A stretch of 64,000 nt of DNA from Oscillospiraceae bacterium (GCA_009783695.1 WRCY01000007.1:1-64000); one strand, 5' to 3'. Shown: positions 25,927 to 35,680, counted from the stretch's first letter. Notes: generated from the letters alone by a model not told the origin. Made by a program: numbers and translations.

Positions 25927-27054
25927 ATGTTAGAATACGATGAAATCCGCGCTGAACTCATTGCTCTCGCGCCCGAGATAAAAGAACTTTCGGAGGCTTT
26001 GGGTCTTGTGCGGCTTGAAAAGGAAATAACAGAGCTCGACGAGCTCACGATGTCCCCGGACTTCTGGAACGACGCCGACAACGCGCGCACAGTGCAGAAA
26101 AAACTCGGAAACATGAAAAACACCCGGGAAGCTTTCTTAAAGCTCAAGTGCGACCACGAGGACGTGCTTACGATGATTGAGCTCGCGGAAGAGGAAGGCG
26201 ACACCGGCGAAATAATGATAACAGAAATAAAAGAAGCCGCTGAAAAAGTGAAAGCCACGCTGCTGTCACAGAAGCTTGCAACGCTGCTCTCGGGCGAGTA
26301 TGACAGCAAAAATGCGATTCTTACGCTGCACGCGGGCGCGGGCGGTACCGAGGCTATGGACTGGGTTGAAATGCTGTACCGAATGTACCGCCAGTGGACA
26401 GAGCGACACGGTTTTAAATATGAGCTTTTAGACTTCCTTGACGGTGACGAAGCGGGTATAAAAAGCGTTTCGTTTTTGATTACGGGGCAGAACGCCTACG
26501 GGCTCCTGAAGTCCGAGCACGGCGTTCACAGGCTTGTGCGGGTTTCACCGTTTGACTCGTCGGGGCGGCGGCATACGAGCTTTGCAAGCCTTGAGGTAAT
26601 GCCGGAAATAGACGAGGACGTTCATGTTGAAATCCGCGAGGAGGACATCGAGTTCGAGGTTTACCGTGCGAGCGGTGCGGGCGGTCAGAAAGTGAACAAA
26701 ACAAGCTCAGCTGTGCGGATAACGCACAAGCCTACGGGCATCGTCTGCGCTTGCCAGACACAGCGGAGCCAGCTGCAGAACCGCGAGTATGCTATGCGCA
26801 TGCTTAAATCAAAGCTTATTGAAATAAAAGAGCGTGAGCACCTTGACAAGATTTCTGACATAAAAGGCGAGCAGTTGCAAATTGCGTGGGGGGCGCAAAT
26901 CCGCTCGTATGTTTTCATGCCGTATACGATGGCGAAAGACCACCGCACAAGCTTCGAGGTCGGGAATATAAATGCAGTTATGGACGGCGAACTCGACGGT
27001 TTTATTAATGCGTACTTGAAAGCGAAGAGCTTGGAGAAGAATTATGGGGGGTAA
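25927..27054 (+). CDS. prfB: Peptide chain release factor 2
   Basis: Recognises UGA and UAA at the ribosomal A site and releases the peptide. The specificity tripeptide SPF is in LVRVSPFDSSGRRHTSF and the catalytic GGQ in RASGAGGQKVNKTSSAVRIT. Full 375 aa are read in a single frame: the usual programmed +1 shift (CTTTGA at about codon 25) is absent, the region reading LGLVRLEKEITEL without a break. So autoregulation by UGA read-through is not available. Preceded by a leader repeat. Confidence 0.97.
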   Translation: MLEYDEIRAELIALAPEIKELSEALGLVRLEKEITELDELTMSPDFWNDADNARTVQKKLGNMKNTREAFLKLKCDHEDVLTMIELAEEEGDTGEIMITEIKEAAEKVKATLLSQKLATLLSGEYDSKNAILTLHAGAGGTEAMDWVEMLYRMYRQWTERHGFKYELLDFLDGDEAGIKSVSFLITGQNAYGLLKSEHGVHRLVRVSPFDSSGRRHTSFASLEVMPEIDEDVHVEIREEDIEFEVYRASGAGGQKVNKTSSAVRITHKPTGIVCACQTQRSQLQNREYAMRMLKSKLIEIKEREHLDKISDIKGEQLQIAWGAQIRSYVFMPYTMAKDHRTSFEVGNINAVMDGELDGFINAYLKAKSLEKNYGG

Positions 27055-27120
27055 ACTTTACGAAAAACCGCAACTTTTTTCTCGCTTGAACTGTGTTATA
27101 TAAAAAGGAGGCTTGATATT

Positions 27121-27777
27121 ATGAAAAAAGTTTTAGCATTAATTTGCATTATAAGTATTTTTTGCACGCTAATAATTCCCGCAAACGCTTGTTGGGCATG
27201 GGGTTTTGAAAGTCTTGACGAATTAATTAACGGTAAGAAAAGCGAAGATGCTCCGGGCGCAGATATTATAATAACAGGGATTGTTATTGACGCAGAGCTG
27301 ACAGAGCTCACATGGAATTCATATCCGGAAATTGCTCCTCAATCTGTAACTTTGGCTTCCGTGAGGGTGACAGAAGTTATAAAAGGCGATGTCAGCGTGG
27401 GTGATATAATCAAAACAGTATCGACGGGCTATGACTGGAGCTTGGTTGAATTAAATGAAGATGATATTATAATGGAATCTTCGGTTGACGGCCCGTTTCT
27501 AAGCTTAGAACAGGATTATCTGTTGTTCCTGTGGGAGAGCGACCGAGGCGAAAATAATTACGGCTTTTCCGGTGCGAATCAGGGTGCGTTTATCCTTGAC
27601 GGCGAGAACATCGAACACGCCGAGCATATGGGAATTAGCTCGCTTGATACGGTAAGAAGAGCGGTTGCAAAAGGTAACGATTCTAATCCGACTACAGGCG
27701 TTATGATTATTACGATTCCGTTAATCATCGCAGGGAGCGCAGTGATATGGATTTTTAGAAAAAAACGCAGTACGTAA
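27121..27777 (+). CDS. Secreted or membrane-anchored hypothetical protein, 218 aa
   Basis: Signal peptide (MKKVLALICIISIFCTLIIP ANA), a beta-rich domain (SVTLASVRVTEVIKGDVSVGD, YLLFLWESDRG), and a C-terminal anchor (VMIITIPLIIAGSAVIWIF then RKKRS). The central V-x-V-T-E-V-x-K-G-D word is common in small extracellular OB-fold-like proteins. AAGGAGG precedes the ATG. It ends at a strong terminator and faces glnA. Function unknown. Confidence 0.75.
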   Translation: MKKVLALICIISIFCTLIIPANACWAWGFESLDELINGKKSEDAPGADIIITGIVIDAELTELTWNSYPEIAPQSVTLASVRVTEVIKGDVSVGDIIKTVSTGYDWSLVELNEDDIIMESSVDGPFLSLEQDYLLFLWESDRGENNYGFSGANQGAFILDGENIEHAEHMGISSLDTVRRAVAKGNDSNPTTGVMIITIPLIIAGSAVIWIFRKKRST

Positions 27778-27785
27778 AATAAAAA

Positions 27786-27817
27786 AATGAACCCGCATGA
27801 AGCGGGTTCATTTTTTT
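27786..27817. terminator. Bidirectional terminator
   Basis: TGAACCCGC-ATGAA-GCGGGTTCA stem with A and T tracts on both sides, between the convergent 218-aa gene and glnA. Confidence 0.95.
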
Positions 27818-27823
27818 ATATTC

Positions 27824-29254
27824 TTACAAATCAAAATACATCTCATATTCAACAGGGTGCGGCATTGAGCTGTAGCGGGCTGCATCCTGCCTGCGCTTTT
27901 TAATCCAAATATCAATTAATCTTTGCGGGAAAACTCCGCCCGCAAGCAAAAACTCATGGTCGTTTTCGAGTGCGTCAAGCGCTTCATCAAGGCTCTGCGG
28001 AAGCGACCGGATTTTCGCCTTTTCCTCAGAACTGAGGTTGTAGAGCAGGAAATCATACGGCCCGAAGCCTTCTTTAACGGGGTCAATTTTGTTTTTAATT
28101 CCGTCGATTCCCGCCATGAGAATTGCGGAATATGCGTAGTAAGGATTGCAGGTGCCGTCGGGATTACGCAGTTCAAAACGCTTCTGCTCGGGAGCTTTGG
28201 CGTAGGCCGGGATTCGGATTACCGAGCTGCGGTTAGACGTCGCGTAGCCGATTGTAACAGGCGCTTCATAACCGGGAATAAGCCGCTTGTACGAGTTCGT
28301 TGAGGGATTGGTAAACGCGCAGAGAGCCTTGGCGTGTTTTAGCAGTCCGCCGATGAAATAATGTGCAGTTTCACTTAGCTGCGAATAGCCATTTTCGTCG
28401 TAGAAGAGCGGCTTACCCTCCTTGAAGAGGTGCATATGAACGTGCAGACCGTTACCCGCCTCGCCGTAAATCGGCTTGGGCATGAAGGTTGCGGTTTTAT
28501 TTTCGCGGATTGCGTTATTTTTAATGATGTACTTGCCGAGCATGGTTTTGTCCGCCATCTCGCGCAGCCCGCCGAACTCGACTTCAATCTCAATCTGCCC
28601 CGAGCCGCTGACCTCGTGATGGTGGTACTTTACGGCGATTCCCGCCTGCTCGAAAAGCAGGCAGAGCCGACTGCGGAAATCCTGCAGCTTATCAAGCGGC
28701 GGCGCGGCGTGGTAGCCGTTGTTTTTACCAAGCTTGTAGCCGAGGTTCATCTCCTCGTTTCCCGTGTTCCATTCACCCGGCTCAGTGTCGACCTTAAAGC
28801 GCGTGTTGTAGGACATTGTGGAGTAGCTCACGTGATTGAATACATGAAATTCAAACTCCGGCCCGATGCGGAATTCGTCGGCGATTCCCGTGCTTTTCAG
28901 ATACTCCTCTGCGAACGCAGCGACACTGCGCGGGTCTTGGTCAAAGCGTTTGTTTTCGGGGAGCGCAATTACATAAACGTCGCCAATCATCGTCAGCGTC
29001 GGCACTTCCGAAAACGGGTCAACATACGCTGTTGAGAGGTCGGGAATGAACACCATGTCGCTGTTCTCGACAGGCGCGTAGCCGTAGTTTGAACCATCGA
29101 AGCCGATGCCGTATTTCATGGTGTCGGGCGTGAACCGCTGTACGGGAATCGTCAGGTGCTTCCACCGTCCGTCAAGGTCGAGCATCATAAAATCGACCAT
29201 CTTTATTTCTTTTTCCCTGCAGAACGCAAGGGTTTCGTCAAGCGTTTTAAACAT
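27824..29254 (-). CDS. glnA: Glutamine synthetase, type I
   Basis: Makes glutamine from glutamate, ammonia and ATP. N-terminal beta-grasp (MVDFMMLDLDGRWKHLTIPV, GIGFDGSNY), metal-site motifs (GPEFEFHVF; HHHEVSGSGQIEIEVEFG), ATP site (NGLHVHMHL), glutamate-binding flap (NRSSVIRIPAYAK) and the RFELRNPDGTCNPYYAYSA segment. 476 aa, without the extended adenylylation loop, as in Gram-positive alpha-type enzymes. AAGGAG precedes the start. No GlnR site or riboswitch was recognised in the short upstream gap. Confidence 0.95.
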   Translation of the reverse strand: MFKTLDETLAFCREKEIKMVDFMMLDLDGRWKHLTIPVQRFTPDTMKYGIGFDGSNYGYAPVENSDMVFIPDLSTAYVDPFSEVPTLTMIGDVYVIALPENKRFDQDPRSVAAFAEEYLKSTGIADEFRIGPEFEFHVFNHVSYSTMSYNTRFKVDTEPGEWNTGNEEMNLGYKLGKNNGYHAAPPLDKLQDFRSRLCLLFEQAGIAVKYHHHEVSGSGQIEIEVEFGGLREMADKTMLGKYIIKNNAIRENKTATFMPKPIYGEAGNGLHVHMHLFKEGKPLFYDENGYSQLSETAHYFIGGLLKHAKALCAFTNPSTNSYKRLIPGYEAPVTIGYATSNRSSVIRIPAYAKAPEQKRFELRNPDGTCNPYYAYSAILMAGIDGIKNKIDPVKEGFGPYDFLLYNLSSEEKAKIRSLPQSLDEALDALENDHEFLLAGGVFPQRLIDIWIKKRRQDAARYSSMPHPVEYEMYFDL

Positions 29255-29318
29255 TGTTTTCTCCTTAGTTTTTGTTGTTTTTGTTTTATGTAATATGCGG
29301 GTTATGCTTATTATATGA

Positions 29319-30149
29319 CTATTTAGTTAATACACCGCAAATTGTTTCTCCTGTTTCTAAAAATTCATTCCCTGCTACATCGCCGTAAAACTCATACTCC
29401 TTAAATCCGGCAGTTCGGGCTTCGGACACCAATTTTTCCTTAGTAAAAAAATGGTCATATATATTATAGATATTTACGGTTTCTCCGGAAATAATAATGT
29501 CCTGCCTTAACTCGGTTTCATCATCGTCACCGTATTGATAAACCGCTTTTAAATGTATATAAGGTTCATCACAAAAAAAACCGCCATTTTCGCAATATCC
29601 CCATGTTTGGCTTGCTTCTTTTCTCATTCGGGGCGTGAATACATCAAAAATGAATTTTCCTCCCGGTTTTAACGCCCGATAAACTTTGTTTAGCAAAATA
29701 AGCCTGTCCGTAATTGACAACACCGCATAATCACAATAAATCATAACTGAAACATCAAACGTCTCCGCGAAATCTATCTTCATGTAGTCTTGATAATAAT
29801 ACTCAATGTTGCTTTTATGAAGCAGTGTTTGTTCCTTTGCATATGCTATCGAGCGTTTTGAAAAATCCACTCCTGTAACGGAATAACCGATTGCGCTGAA
29901 TCGTTCTGCATAAAGCCCCGGACCACAACCTAAATCAAGTAATGAATCATATTTTTTCGGCGGGACGATTTTAGAAATCCAGCTTACCGATTTATCTAAA
30001 AATTCATGCTTACGTGTTGCACCGTGCCAATGCGGATTTAAGTGAGCTTCAAGCAAACCTTTTGAGATATGCTCGTCGTCCCACAAGCTTTTCGTGCTTG
30101 GGGTATAAAGTGCGGGTTTTGACAAGTAATCTTTTAGTTCCTTAAACAT
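29319..30149 (-). CDS. Class I SAM-dependent methyltransferase, 276 aa
   Basis: Rossmann methyltransferase: motif I LLDLGCGPGLYAERF (about residues 70-84), motif II TGVDFSKRSIAYA, motif III region VMIYCDYAVL and ALKPGGKFIFDVF. The start at 30149 (MFKELKDYL) has AAAGGG upstream; a longer start at 30185 is possible. Small-molecule methyltransferase, substrate unknown. Divergent from the ABC-F gene, next to its palindromic promoter. Confidence 0.88.
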   Translation of the reverse strand: MFKELKDYLSKPALYTPSTKSLWDDEHISKGLLEAHLNPHWHGATRKHEFLDKSVSWISKIVPPKKYDSLLDLGCGPGLYAERFSAIGYSVTGVDFSKRSIAYAKEQTLLHKSNIEYYYQDYMKIDFAETFDVSVMIYCDYAVLSITDRLILLNKVYRALKPGGKFIFDVFTPRMRKEASQTWGYCENGGFFCDEPYIHLKAVYQYGDDDETELRQDIIISGETVNIYNIYDHFFTKEKLVSEARTAGFKEYEFYGDVAGNEFLETGETICGVLTK

Positions 30150-30241
30150 ATTTGTTAACCCTTTTTCTGATAATATAAATACCATTAACCCTGTAATTTA
30201 CATCACTTTTTTTACCCCATTTTTCTGATTATAACATAAAT

Positions 30242-30270
30242 TTGACCGCAAGTCAAATCTGTGTTATAAT
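30242..30270 (+). promoter_or_regulatory. ABC-F promoter predicting a leaderless mRNA
   Basis: TTGACC (30242-30247), 17-base spacer, TATAAT (30265-30270). The ATG is 7 bases after the -10 box, where transcription should begin. The -35 region is a palindrome, TTTGAC-CGCA-AGTCAAA (30241-30257). The 20-base word AATCTGTGTTATAATAAAAT recurs at 60926-60945. Confidence 0.85.
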
Positions 30271-30276
30271 AAAATT

Positions 30277-32172
30277 ATGATTATCTCACTTGAAAACATA
30301 AGTAAATACTACGGCGGCAATAAGGTGCTCGACAACATCGCTCTGACTATTGAAAACAGCGACCGTATAGGGCTCATCGGCATCAACGGCTGCGGCAAAT
30401 CCACGCTTCTGCGCATTATAACCGGGTTCGAGATTCCGGACAAGCAGCCTGAACCTTATCACGCACGAATTTCCAAAAACAAGGACGCTGTCATAGGTTT
30501 TTTGGCGCAAAACTCCGGGCTTGACGGCGATAACACCATAAACGCCGAAATGAAGAGCGTTTTCCGGGATTTGCTTGAAACTGCACAGCGTCTTGAGGAA
30601 CTGCGCAGAATCAATATCCCCGAGGAGTTTGCCGAGGAATACTCACAGAAAACGACGTTCTTTGAGGCGAACGACGGCTATCTGACTGACGTTAAAATCA
30701 ACAGGATTCTCAGCGGTATGGGCTTCCCGCCCGAGACCCGCGGACGTGTGATTTCTACGCTCAGCGGAGGTGAAAAAACCCGCCTCGCTCTCGCCAAGCT
30801 GCTGCTCGAAAACCCGAACCTGCTCATCTTGGACGAGCCGACAAATCATCTTGATTTTGATACGATTTTATGGCTTGAAGAGTATCTGCAGAGTTACAAA
30901 GGCGCGCTGCTCATAGTTTCGCATGACCGCTACTTCCTTGATAAGCTTGTAACCTCGACCTGCGAGATTGAACGCGGGATATTACGCCGTTTTAAAGGAA
31001 ACTTTACAGCTTTTACTTTACAAAAATCTGATTTTATCAAACATCAATTAAAAGAATATGAAGCACAGCAGGAAGAAATCGCGAAGCTTCAGGATTACAT
31101 CGACCGCAATTTAGTACGTGCTTCAACCTCGAATATGGCTAAAAGCCGCAGAAAACAGCTCGAATCCATGGAGCTTATTAATAAGCCCGTTATGTTTGAG
31201 AAGAGTGCGAAAATAAAATTTGCATACGACCGCACACCTGTTAAAGAACTGCTCACGGTTGAGGATTTAAAGCTTATTGCAGGTGAGAATAACATACTTG
31301 CAGACAACGTTTCCTTTAATCTGCGCAGAGGCGAAAAGCTCGCCGTCGTCGGCGCGAACGGCAGCGGAAAGTCCACACTGCTTAAAGTGCTTCGCGGTGA
31401 ACTGCCGTATTCTGACGGGCTTATACGATGGGGCGATTACGTGAAAACCGCATATTTCGAGCAGGCGAACGATTATTTCAATATGGACGACACCTGCATA
31501 AACGCCGTTCATCGTTTGTATCCGCGCATGACGGAGCTTGAAGTGCGCAGTCTTCTCGGGCAGGTTCGTATTACCGGCGAGAATGTTTACAAGAAAGTAG
31601 GCGTGATTTCCGGCGGCGAGCGCGCAAAGCTGCGGTTTGCAATCATGATGCTTGAACGCGGAAACGTGCTTATTCTTGACGAGCCTACAAATCATCTTGA
31701 CATAGATACGCGCGAGGTGCTTGAAAACGCGCTGTTTGAGTTCGACGGCACGATTATTTTTGTGTCGCACGACCGTTATTTACTCGACAGGCTCAGCACA
31801 CGCGTGCTTGAAATTACCGATAATCGCATAGAAATGCACGATGATTTTAATAGTTACGTTGAGGCGAGGCGCATACGCCGCGCGGCTGAAAAACCGCCGC
31901 CGTCCGAACGGGCGGGTTCGCGCGAGGCGCGACCCGCGGCGTACCGCACCAAAGAACAGCGTGCGCTCGAAACAAAAAAGCGCGTGCGTATCTCAGAGCT
32001 TGAATCCGAAATACACCGCGCCGAAATTTTAATTTCCGACTTACAGTCGGCGCTCTCAGACCCCGGTGTCTGCGCTGATTATCAACTGCTCAGTGAGAAG
32101 GTTGAATTATACGAACAGGAGAAAAAGCGGCTCTCCGAGCTGTCTGACGAGTGGCTGAATTTATCGGAATAA
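30277..32172 (+). CDS. ABC-F family ATPase, 631 aa
   Basis: Two ABC nucleotide-binding domains without membrane spans: Walker A GINGCGKST (about residue 36) and GANGSGKST (about 360), signatures TLSGGEKTRLALAKLL and VISGGERAKLRFAIMM, Walker B LLILDEPTNHLDFD and VLILDEPTNHLDID, linked by a charged helical arm (about residues 240-320), plus a C-terminal coiled coil (about 545-631). The family acts on the ribosome (translation rescue or antibiotic protection). Resembles the YdiF/Uup group more than known resistance types. Likely leaderless. Its stop abuts the pyc stop with no terminator between. Confidence 0.93.
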   Translation: MIISLENISKYYGGNKVLDNIALTIENSDRIGLIGINGCGKSTLLRIITGFEIPDKQPEPYHARISKNKDAVIGFLAQNSGLDGDNTINAEMKSVFRDLLETAQRLEELRRINIPEEFAEEYSQKTTFFEANDGYLTDVKINRILSGMGFPPETRGRVISTLSGGEKTRLALAKLLLENPNLLILDEPTNHLDFDTILWLEEYLQSYKGALLIVSHDRYFLDKLVTSTCEIERGILRRFKGNFTAFTLQKSDFIKHQLKEYEAQQEEIAKLQDYIDRNLVRASTSNMAKSRRKQLESMELINKPVMFEKSAKIKFAYDRTPVKELLTVEDLKLIAGENNILADNVSFNLRRGEKLAVVGANGSGKSTLLKVLRGELPYSDGLIRWGDYVKTAYFEQANDYFNMDDTCINAVHRLYPRMTELEVRSLLGQVRITGENVYKKVGVISGGERAKLRFAIMMLERGNVLILDEPTNHLDIDTREVLENALFEFDGTIIFVSHDRYLLDRLSTRVLEITDNRIEMHDDFNSYVEARRIRRAAEKPPPSERAGSREARPAAYRTKEQRALETKKRVRISELESEIHRAEILISDLQSALSDPGVCADYQLLSEKVELYEQEKKRLSELSDEWLNLSE

Positions 32173-35100
32173 CTACTTGAGTTCTGCGAGCAGCTCGCCC
32201 GCTTTCACAAACTGCCCCTCGCGCACAAGCACATCGCCGACAGTGCCGGAAATCTGCGCCACGACGCTGGTTTCCATCTTCATTGCCTCGATGATGAACA
32301 ACGGCTGATTTACTTCAACTGCGTCGCCCTTTTTAATATAAACTTTTGAAATTGCGCCCGGTATGCTCGAGCCCACATGTCTGCGGTTTTCAAAATCGGC
32401 GTATTTCACCTGGTCGGCTGAAATCTTAATCGTCTTGTCCTGTACAGTTATATCGCGGCGGATGCCATTAACTTCAAACTGCATAATCCGCGTGCCGTCT
32501 TCATTTTCCGCGCCCTCGCCGACGAACTTAATAATTACAGTCTTGCCGTCTTCAATGGCGATTTCAGTGGATTCACCCGCTGCCATTCCCATGAAGAATA
32601 CGTGGCTGCTCATGCGGCTGATGTCGCTGTATTCCTTGCGGCGTTTGATAAATTCCTCAAAAACCTTCGGGTACAGGCACCAGCTAATCGCGTCACGGTC
32701 GGTCGGGTTATCGGTAAACTTCTTCAGAATTTCCTTGACTTCATCAAGGTTCACAGGCGCAAGGCTTTCGCCCGGCTTGCCTGTAATGGGCGTCGCACCT
32801 TTGAGCACTACTTTCTGCAGTTCTTCCGGAAACCCGAATGACGGCTGACCCATGAGCCCTTTAAAATAGCTCACGACCGAATCCGGGAAAGACAGTGTCT
32901 TACCGCGCTCGACAAGGTTTTCGGCGGTAAGCTCGTTCTGTACCATGAAAATCGCCATATCGCCGACCATCTTTGAGGATGGCGTAACCTTAACTATATC
33001 GCCGAGAATCTGATTGACTTCGACGTACTTTTTCTTCACCTCATCGAACCTGTCCGCGAGTCCCAAATCCTTCACCTGCGACTTGAAGTTCGTGTACTGC
33101 CCGCCCGGGATTTCAAGCTGATAAATTTCGGTTTCCGGCGTTTTAATATCACCCTCAAACTGACTGTAATACGGGCGGATATCCGACCAGTAATCGGTCA
33201 GTTTTTGCAGCTCGGATTGCCGGAAGCCCGTGTCGCGTTCTGTACCCTCAAGTGCGGCGCAGAGCGAGTTCATGGACGGCTGACTCGTTAATGAGCTCAT
33301 CGAAGAAATCGCGGTGTCAACAATATCAACTCCCTCCTCACCCGCCATCATCAGCGTTGCAATTCCGTTGCCGCTTGTGTCGTGCGTATGCAGGTGAATG
33401 GGAATGTTTATAGTATCCTTGAGCGCGCGAATCAGCTTCTTTGCCGCGAACGGCTTCAGCAGCCCCGACATATCTTTTATGGTAAGGATATGCGCGCCGC
33501 GTTTTTCAATTTCTTTCGCATAATTAACGTAATACTTGAGGTCGTATTTGTCGCGGTCGGTTTCGAGCACATTACCCGTATAGCACATGGTTACATTCGC
33601 CACCTTACCGGTCTTAAGCACTTCCGAAATTGCAAACTCCATGTTCGGCAGCCAGTTGAGCGAGTCGAATATTCTGAATATATCAATGCCGCTGCGGGCG
33701 GCTTCCTGTATAAAAGCCTTGATTAAATTATCGGGATAACTGCTGTAGCCGACGGCGTTTGCGCCGCGCAGCAGCATCTGGAAAGGAATGTTCGGAATCC
33801 GGCGGCGAAGCTCGTCAAGACGCACCCACGGCGACTCATGCAGGAATCTGTAGGCTGTGTCGAACGTCGCACCGCCCCACATTTCAAGCGACAGCAGGTC
33901 GTTCATGATGTGCGAGGTTGCGTTTGCAATCGTCGTCATATCGCGTGTTCTCATGCGGGTCGCCAGCAGGGACTGCTGCGCATCGCGCATGGTCGTATCG
34001 GTGATTAACAGCTTCTTCTGCTCTAAAATCCACTTGGAAAGCTTTTCGGGCCCGTCGCGGTCAAGAATCTGCTTAATTCCCTCGGGCGCATTGCCTGCGA
34101 ATTCCGGCACGCGCGGGTTATCGAACGCAGGCTTGCTTTCGCTGTTTGGGTTTGCGAGGGTCACATTGCTGATATAAGTCATGACCTTCGCGGCGCGGTC
34201 GTTGGAAGCCTTGAGCTCGAACAGTTCGGGGGTTTCGTCGATAAACTTTGTATAGCAGTTCCCCGACGTGAAAGTCGAATGAGTCAGCACATTATTGAGA
34301 AAAGGTACATTCGTTTTAACACCGCGGATTTTTATTTCACGCAGAGCGCGCAGCATCTTGCGCGTTGCGCCCTCGAAAGTGCGGTCAACAGTAGTCACTT
34401 TAACGAGCAGGCTGTCGTAGAACGGCGTGATGATTGCGCCCGTGAACGCGTTACCCGCGTCAAGGCGTACGCCGAAGCCGCCGCCCGAGCGGTAGGCGGT
34501 GATTTTTCCTGTGTCAGGCGCGAAGTTGTTTGCGGGGTCTTCCGTAGTTACGCGGCTCTGAATCGCAACGCCGTAAACGCGTACGTCTTCCTGCGAAGCT
34601 ATACCGATTTCCGGGTCGGAAAGCTTTGCGCCGCCCGCGATTGCAATCTGCGACTGGATTATATCAACGCCCGTCACCATTTCGGTGACAGTATGCTCAA
34701 CCTGCACACGCGGATTCATCTCGATGAAATAATGCTCGCCGTATTTATCTACTAAAAACTCGACCGTACCTGCGTTTATATAACCGACCGCCTGCGCGAT
34801 TCTTACGGCATCGGCGTTAATCGCCGCCCGTTTCTCATCGGAAATAGTGAAAGCGGGCGCAATCTCAACTACTTTTTGGTAACGTCTTTGCACAGAGCAG
34901 TCACGCTCATATAAGTGCAAAGTTGTGCCGTGGCTGTCAGCGAGAATCTGAACCTCAATGTGCTTGGGCTCCTCAAGGTACTTCTCAAGAAAAACATCGG
35001 CGCTGCCGAACGCTTTCTTCGCCTCGCCCTGCACGAGCTCAAACGCGCTGTCCATTTCCCCGGATTCGCGTATGAGACGCATACCGCGCCCGCCGCCGCC

Positions 35101-35592
35101 CGCAGCGGCCTTAAGTATAACGGGATAACCAAATTTTTCTGCATATTCCTTAGCTTCCGCCAGAGAAGCCAGCGGATTTTCCGTGCCCTGTATAATCGGC
35201 ACGCCGGCGGAAACCGCTACTTTCTTGGCGTTAAGCTTGTCGCCCATTTTCGCAAGCACATCAGACGGCGGCCCTATAAAAATAATTCCCGAATCCTCGC
35301 AGGCTTTCGCGAGCCCTGCGTTCTCGGACAAAAAGCCGTAGCCCGGATGAATCGCGTCTGCGCCCTTGCGTTTGGCGAGGCTCACGATGTTGTGTATATC
35401 AAGGTACGCTCCGAGCGGGCTTGCGTTTTCGCCGACGCAGTACGCCTCGTCCGCGAGAGTGCGGAAAAGCGAGAGCTTGTCCTCTTTCGAGTAAATCGCA
35501 ATGGTTTTCAGGTTCATGTCGTTACACGCTCGGATAATGCGGATTGCGATTTCTCCCCTGTTTGCAATCAAAACTTTTTTAATCTGCTTCAT
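32173..35592 (-). CDS. pyc: Pyruvate carboxylase
   Basis: Carboxylates pyruvate to oxaloacetate with ATP, bicarbonate and biotin. Order: biotin carboxylase (KVLIANRGEIAIRIIRACND; ATP-grasp AAAGGGGRGMRLI; FIEMNPRVQVEHTVTE), carboxyltransferase from about residue 520 (LLITDTTMRDAQQSLLATRM; FDSLNW; HLHTHDTSGNG), tetramerisation part, and biotin carrier with EAMKMET (biotinylated Lys 1105). 1139 aa is normal. Lies downstream of the lactate permease on the same strand, through a leader repeat; together they could feed lactate-derived pyruvate into the TCA branch. Confidence 0.97.
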   Translation of the reverse strand: MKQIKKVLIANRGEIAIRIIRACNDMNLKTIAIYSKEDKLSLFRTLADEAYCVGENASPLGAYLDIHNIVSLAKRKGADAIHPGYGFLSENAGLAKACEDSGIIFIGPPSDVLAKMGDKLNAKKVAVSAGVPIIQGTENPLASLAEAKEYAEKFGYPVILKAAAGGGGRGMRLIRESGEMDSAFELVQGEAKKAFGSADVFLEKYLEEPKHIEVQILADSHGTTLHLYERDCSVQRRYQKVVEIAPAFTISDEKRAAINADAVRIAQAVGYINAGTVEFLVDKYGEHYFIEMNPRVQVEHTVTEMVTGVDIIQSQIAIAGGAKLSDPEIGIASQEDVRVYGVAIQSRVTTEDPANNFAPDTGKITAYRSGGGFGVRLDAGNAFTGAIITPFYDSLLVKVTTVDRTFEGATRKMLRALREIKIRGVKTNVPFLNNVLTHSTFTSGNCYTKFIDETPELFELKASNDRAAKVMTYISNVTLANPNSESKPAFDNPRVPEFAGNAPEGIKQILDRDGPEKLSKWILEQKKLLITDTTMRDAQQSLLATRMRTRDMTTIANATSHIMNDLLSLEMWGGATFDTAYRFLHESPWVRLDELRRRIPNIPFQMLLRGANAVGYSSYPDNLIKAFIQEAARSGIDIFRIFDSLNWLPNMEFAISEVLKTGKVANVTMCYTGNVLETDRDKYDLKYYVNYAKEIEKRGAHILTIKDMSGLLKPFAAKKLIRALKDTINIPIHLHTHDTSGNGIATLMMAGEEGVDIVDTAISSMSSLTSQPSMNSLCAALEGTERDTGFRQSELQKLTDYWSDIRPYYSQFEGDIKTPETEIYQLEIPGGQYTNFKSQVKDLGLADRFDEVKKKYVEVNQILGDIVKVTPSSKMVGDMAIFMVQNELTAENLVERGKTLSFPDSVVSYFKGLMGQPSFGFPEELQKVVLKGATPITGKPGESLAPVNLDEVKEILKKFTDNPTDRDAISWCLYPKVFEEFIKRRKEYSDISRMSSHVFFMGMAAGESTEIAIEDGKTVIIKFVGEGAENEDGTRIMQFEVNGIRRDITVQDKTIKISADQVKYADFENRRHVGSSIPGAISKVYIKKGDAVEVNQPLFIIEAMKMETSVVAQISGTVGDVLVREGQFVKAGELLAELK

Positions 35593-35672
35593 TTTTCATT
35601 AAATCCTTTCTGTATTAACAATGAATGAAAAATTTCGTTTCCCCGATTTAACACCATCATTTTAAAACTTTT
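35593..35672 (-). repeat. Leader repeat family copy
   Basis: Minus strand AAAAGTTTTAAAATGATGG, then TTAAATCGGGGAAACGAAA and TTTTTCATTCATTGTTAATA, ending CAGAAAGGATTTAATGAAAA before the pyc ATG. Fills the lactate permease-pyc gap and provides AAAGGA. Confidence 0.85.
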
Positions 35673-35680
35673 ATTCCCTG

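Noticed and set aside
29255-29318. Glutamine riboswitch or GlnR operator before glnA
   Set aside because: The gap is short and T-rich on the plus strand; no matching motif.
34915-35628. Long reading frame (237 codons) antisense to pyc
   Set aside because: It is the shadow of the strongly conserved pyc coding strand, with no ribosome site and basic low-complexity composition.
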